In this document: positions 61,626-64,000 of the stretch, piece after piece
Position numbering within the stretch: the first letter of the stretch is position 1
Layout of the letters: each line of letters begins with the position of its first letter
Source of the DNA: Methylobacterium nonmethylotrophicum
Lineage (GTDB): Bacteria; Pseudomonadota; Alphaproteobacteria; Rhizobiales; Beijerinckiaceae
Direction of reading: 5' to 3'
DNA: 64,000 nt
Assembly: GCF_004745635.1 (NCBI RefSeq)
Contig: NZ_SRLB01000035.1
Span: 1-64,000 of the forward strand
Notes under the pieces: model-generated
The model's input: the letters and a program-made list of their open reading frames with translations, nothing else
Database searches by the model: none
Told to the model about the DNA's origin: nothing
Position numbers and translations under genes: made by a program

Positions 61626-63359
61626 ATGGACGCGCGTCACACCACCGACAAATCGAAGCTGCCCAGCCGCTACGTGACCGAGGGGCCCGACCGCGCGCCG
61701 CATCGCTCGTACCTGTACGCCATGGGCCTGACCCGCGAGCAGATCCACCAGCCCCTGATCGGCGTGGCCTCGTGCTGGAACGAGGCCGCGCCCTGCAACA
61801 TCTCGCTGATGCGCCAGGCCCAGGCCGTGAAGAAGGGCGTGGCCGCCGCCGGCGGCACCCCGCGCGAGTTCTGCACCATCACGGTGACCGACGGCATCGC
61901 CATGGGCCATCGCGGGATGCGCGCCTCGCTGCCGTCCCGCGAGGTCATCGCCGATTCGGTCGAGCTGACCATGCGGGGCCACGCCTACGACGCGCTGGTG
62001 GGCCTGGCCGGCTGCGACAAGTCCCTGCCCGGCATGATGATGGCGATGGTCCGCCTCAACGTTCCCTCCGTCTTCATCTACGGCGGCTCGATCCTGCCCG
62101 GCACCTTCCGGGGCCAGCCGGTGACGATCCAGGACCTGTTCGAGGCGGTCGGCAAGCACTCGGTCGGCGCGATGAGCGACGACGACCTCGAGGAGCTGGA
62201 GCAGGTCGCCTGCCCGTCGGCCGGGGCCTGCGGCGCGCAGTTCACCGCCAACACCATGGCGACCGTGTCCGAGGCGATCGGCCTCGCCCTCCCCTACTCG
62301 GCCGGCGCTCCCGCCCCTTACGAGATCCGCGACCGGTTCTGCGCCACCGCCGGCGAGATGGTGATGGAGCTTCTCGCCAAGAACATCCGCCCGCGCGACA
62401 TCGTCACCCGCAAGGCGCTCGAGAACGCCGCGACCGTGGTGGCGGCGTCGGGCGGCTCGACCAACGCGGCGCTCCACCTGCCGGCGATCGCGCATGAATG
62501 CGGCATCAGCTTCGACCTGTTCGACGTGGCCGAGATCTTCCGGCGCACGCCCTACATCGCCGACCTGAAGCCCGGCGGGCGCTACGTCGCCAAGGACCTG
62601 TTCGAGGTCGGCGGCATCCCGCTCCTGATGAAGACGCTGCTCGACGGCGGCTACCTGCACGGCGACTGCATCACGGTGACCGGCCGCACCATCGCGGAGA
62701 ACCTCGCCAAGGTGGCCTGGAACGCCAACCAGGACGTGGTCCGTCCCTCGAGCCAGCCGATCACCGCGACCGGCGGCGTCGTCGGCCTCAAGGGCAACCT
62801 CGCGCCCGAGGGCGCGATCGTGAAGGTCGCCGGCATGCCGCCGGAGAAGCAGACCTTCGCCGGCCCGGCGCGCGTCTTCGACAACGAGGAGGCCTGCTTC
62901 GAGGCGGTGAAGAACCGCACCTACAAGGAGGGCGAGGTGCTGGTGATCCGCTACGAGGGCCCGAAGGGCGGCCCCGGCATGCGCGAGATGCTGGCGACCA
63001 CCGCCGCCCTCTACGGCCAGGGCATGGGCGACAAGGTGGCGCTCATCACCGACGGGCGCTTCTCGGGCGCCACCCGCGGCTTCTGCATCGGCCATGTCGG
63101 GCCGGAGGCGGCGGTGGGCGGCCCGATCGGCCTCCTCAAGGACGGCGACCTCATCCGCATCGACGCCGTGCAGGGCACGCTCTCGGTCGACCTCACGGAC
63201 GAGGAGCTCGCCCAGCGCCGCGCGGCCTGGCAGCCGCGGGCCAACGATTCGACCTCGGGCTACCTGTGGAAGTACGCGCAGACCGTCGGCCCGGCGGTGA
63301 CGGGCGCGGTGACGCATCCGGGCGGGGCCCAGGAGACGCTCTCCTATGCGGATATCTGA
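61626..63359 (+). CDS. ilvD: Dihydroxy-acid dehydratase
   Basis: Third common step of valine, isoleucine and leucine synthesis; an iron-sulphur enzyme of the cytoplasm. The 577-residue protein has the cluster-binding cysteines in ASCWNEAAPCN, AGCDKSLPGM and ACPSAGACGAQFTANTM, then NAALHLPAIAHECG, DLKPGGRYVAKDLFEVGGIP and the C-terminal TDGRFSGATRGFCIGHVGPEAAVGGPI. The start at 61626 (MDARHTTDKSKLPSRYVTEGPDRAPHRSYLYAMG) fits the family; the frame is open upstream without similarity. The stop overlaps the exoR start by 14 bp. Confidence 0.97.
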   Translation: MDARHTTDKSKLPSRYVTEGPDRAPHRSYLYAMGLTREQIHQPLIGVASCWNEAAPCNISLMRQAQAVKKGVAAAGGTPREFCTITVTDGIAMGHRGMRASLPSREVIADSVELTMRGHAYDALVGLAGCDKSLPGMMMAMVRLNVPSVFIYGGSILPGTFRGQPVTIQDLFEAVGKHSVGAMSDDDLEELEQVACPSAGACGAQFTANTMATVSEAIGLALPYSAGAPAPYEIRDRFCATAGEMVMELLAKNIRPRDIVTRKALENAATVVAASGGSTNAALHLPAIAHECGISFDLFDVAEIFRRTPYIADLKPGGRYVAKDLFEVGGIPLLMKTLLDGGYLHGDCITVTGRTIAENLAKVAWNANQDVVRPSSQPITATGGVVGLKGNLAPEGAIVKVAGMPPEKQTFAGPARVFDNEEACFEAVKNRTYKEGEVLVIRYEGPKGGPGMREMLATTAALYGQGMGDKVALITDGRFSGATRGFCIGHVGPEAAVGGPIGLLKDGDLIRIDAVQGTLSVDLTDEELAQRRAAWQPRANDSTSGYLWKYAQTVGPAVTGAVTHPGGAQETLSYADI

Positions 63360-64000
63360 GGCCGGCCTGCCCAGAAGGGCGGGCCGCCGGTTCCTCCTCG
63401 CGCTCCTCGGCCTGGCAATGGCCGGGGCCGGCCCCGCCGTGGCGCTCGACGCCGCGGTGCGGACGCCGGTGCCGGCCGCCACGGGCTACCGCAACGCCCG
63501 CGAGGCGATGCGGACGGGCATGCGCGACTACAATGCGGGCGACAAGGAGGGCGCTGCCCGCGCCCTCGAATACGCCGCCGGCCAGGGCCACGCCCTGGCG
63601 CTCTGGAAGCTCGGCCGCATGTATGCCGAGGGCGACGGCGTCCCGCACGACGACCTCAAGGCGTTCGAGTTCTTCTCCAAGATCGCCGACGAGAACGCCG
63701 ACGAGGGCCCGGAGGCCCCCAATGCCGGCGTCGTGGCGAGCGCCTTCACGGCCCTCGGGCGCTACTTCCTCGACGGGATCAAGGGCTCCTACGTGCGCCC
63801 GAACGTCGAGCGCGCCTACGACATGTTCAACTACGCGGCGACGTATTACGGCGACCCGAACGCGCAGTACAACCTGGCCCGCCTCTACCTCGACGGGACC
63901 GGCGTGTCGCAGGATCCCCGCCAGGCGGCGCGCTGGTTCAACCTCGCCGCCGAGAAGGGTCACGCGGCTGCCCAGGCGCTGCTCGGCCAGCTCCTGATCA
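63346..64000 (+). CDS. exoR: ExoR-like Sel1-repeat regulator (partial, runs off the window)
   Basis: At least 218 residues: a signal peptide (RRFLLALLGLAMAGAGPAVA), then Sel1-like repeats. EGAARALEYAAGQGHALALWKLGRMYAEGDGVPHDDLKAFEFFSKIAD and AYDMFNYAATYYGDPNAQYNLARLYLDGTGVSQDPRQAARWFNLAAEKGHAAAQALLGQLL match rhizobial ExoR closely. In Sinorhizobium ExoR is the periplasmic inhibitor of the ExoS/ChvI (ChvG/ChvI) two-component system controlling exopolysaccharide and motility. The ATG at 63346 lies inside the ilvD 3' end. The C-terminal end is beyond the window edge. Confidence 0.87.
   Translation, partial: MRISEAGLPRRAGRRFLLALLGLAMAGAGPAVALDAAVRTPVPAATGYRNAREAMRTGMRDYNAGDKEGAARALEYAAGQGHALALWKLGRMYAEGDGVPHDDLKAFEFFSKIADENADEGPEAPNAGVVASAFTALGRYFLDGIKGSYVRPNVERAYDMFNYAATYYGDPNAQYNLARLYLDGTGVSQDPRQAARWFNLAAEKGHAAAQALLGQLLI

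Overview
The window reads as a chromosomal segment of a high-GC alphaproteobacterium of the order Hyphomicrobiales, most likely Methylobacterium or a close relative. Pointers are GapR, a GcrA-like regulator, an ExoR homologue, a MmgR/suhB-type small RNA, hom next to glpX, and a MOFRL-type glycerate kinase. The genus is an inference. Most of the sequence is very GC-rich, so long open frames antisense to real genes are common; I treated them as shadows.

Layout. (1) 1-2041: right end of an integrated element. It holds a truncated low-GC nucleoside-phosphorylase-like gene, a tyrosine integrase and the tRNA-Ser(TGA) it abuts. (2) 2.3-20.8 kb: core and accessory genes. These include a Tat-exported NTF2-like protein, a holin-like membrane protein, the small RNA candidate, an LRR-protein kinase, Mn catalase, a sugar MFS porter, a FetAB-type ABC exporter, a phosphate-type porin, a GcrA-like protein, a DUF3095 protein, gapR, an array of 37-bp repeats beside a DUF1244 gene, N-formylglutamate amidohydrolase, an EamA exporter, glycerate kinase and DUF1036. 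(3) 20.9-23.2 kb: a palindromic repeat, a frameshifted membrane gene and an M20 amidohydrolase. (4) 23.9-30.6 kb: two RTX genes, one with a serralysin (M10) protease domain. Both are built from exact 291-bp modules and have duplicated 3' ends. (5) 31-51.8 kb: gamma-glutamyltransferase, MBL hydrolase, an XRE/DUF2975 pair, decayed cutA, NAD kinase, hybrid histidine kinase, pyruvate kinase, a frameshifted EF-hand membrane gene, rpmJ, glpX, hom, ceramidase, xth, and a cluster of a response regulator with two Crp/Fnr regulators. (6) 51.9-61.2 kb: repeats, then a three-gene operon (DUF2126 transglutaminase, circularly permuted ATP-grasp fused to alpha-E, and a second transglutaminase) diverging from a COG4307 zinc peptidase. 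(7) 61.6-64 kb: ilvD overlapping the start of exoR, which runs off the window.

The most system-like locus is region 6: a predicted peptide-ligating enzyme with two transglutaminase-type proteins, and a metallopeptidase on the other strand. Its architecture is known from comparative genomics but its substrate is not. Region 4 stands out as a pair of genes apparently kept alike by recombination. I counted four frameshifted, decayed or interrupted genes (7.6, 21.3, 35.3 and 40.5 kb) and one truncated gene (0.1 kb), plus three copies of a roughly 220-bp palindromic element, so the segment is moderately repeat-rich. No CRISPR array, rRNA or complete insertion sequence was seen.
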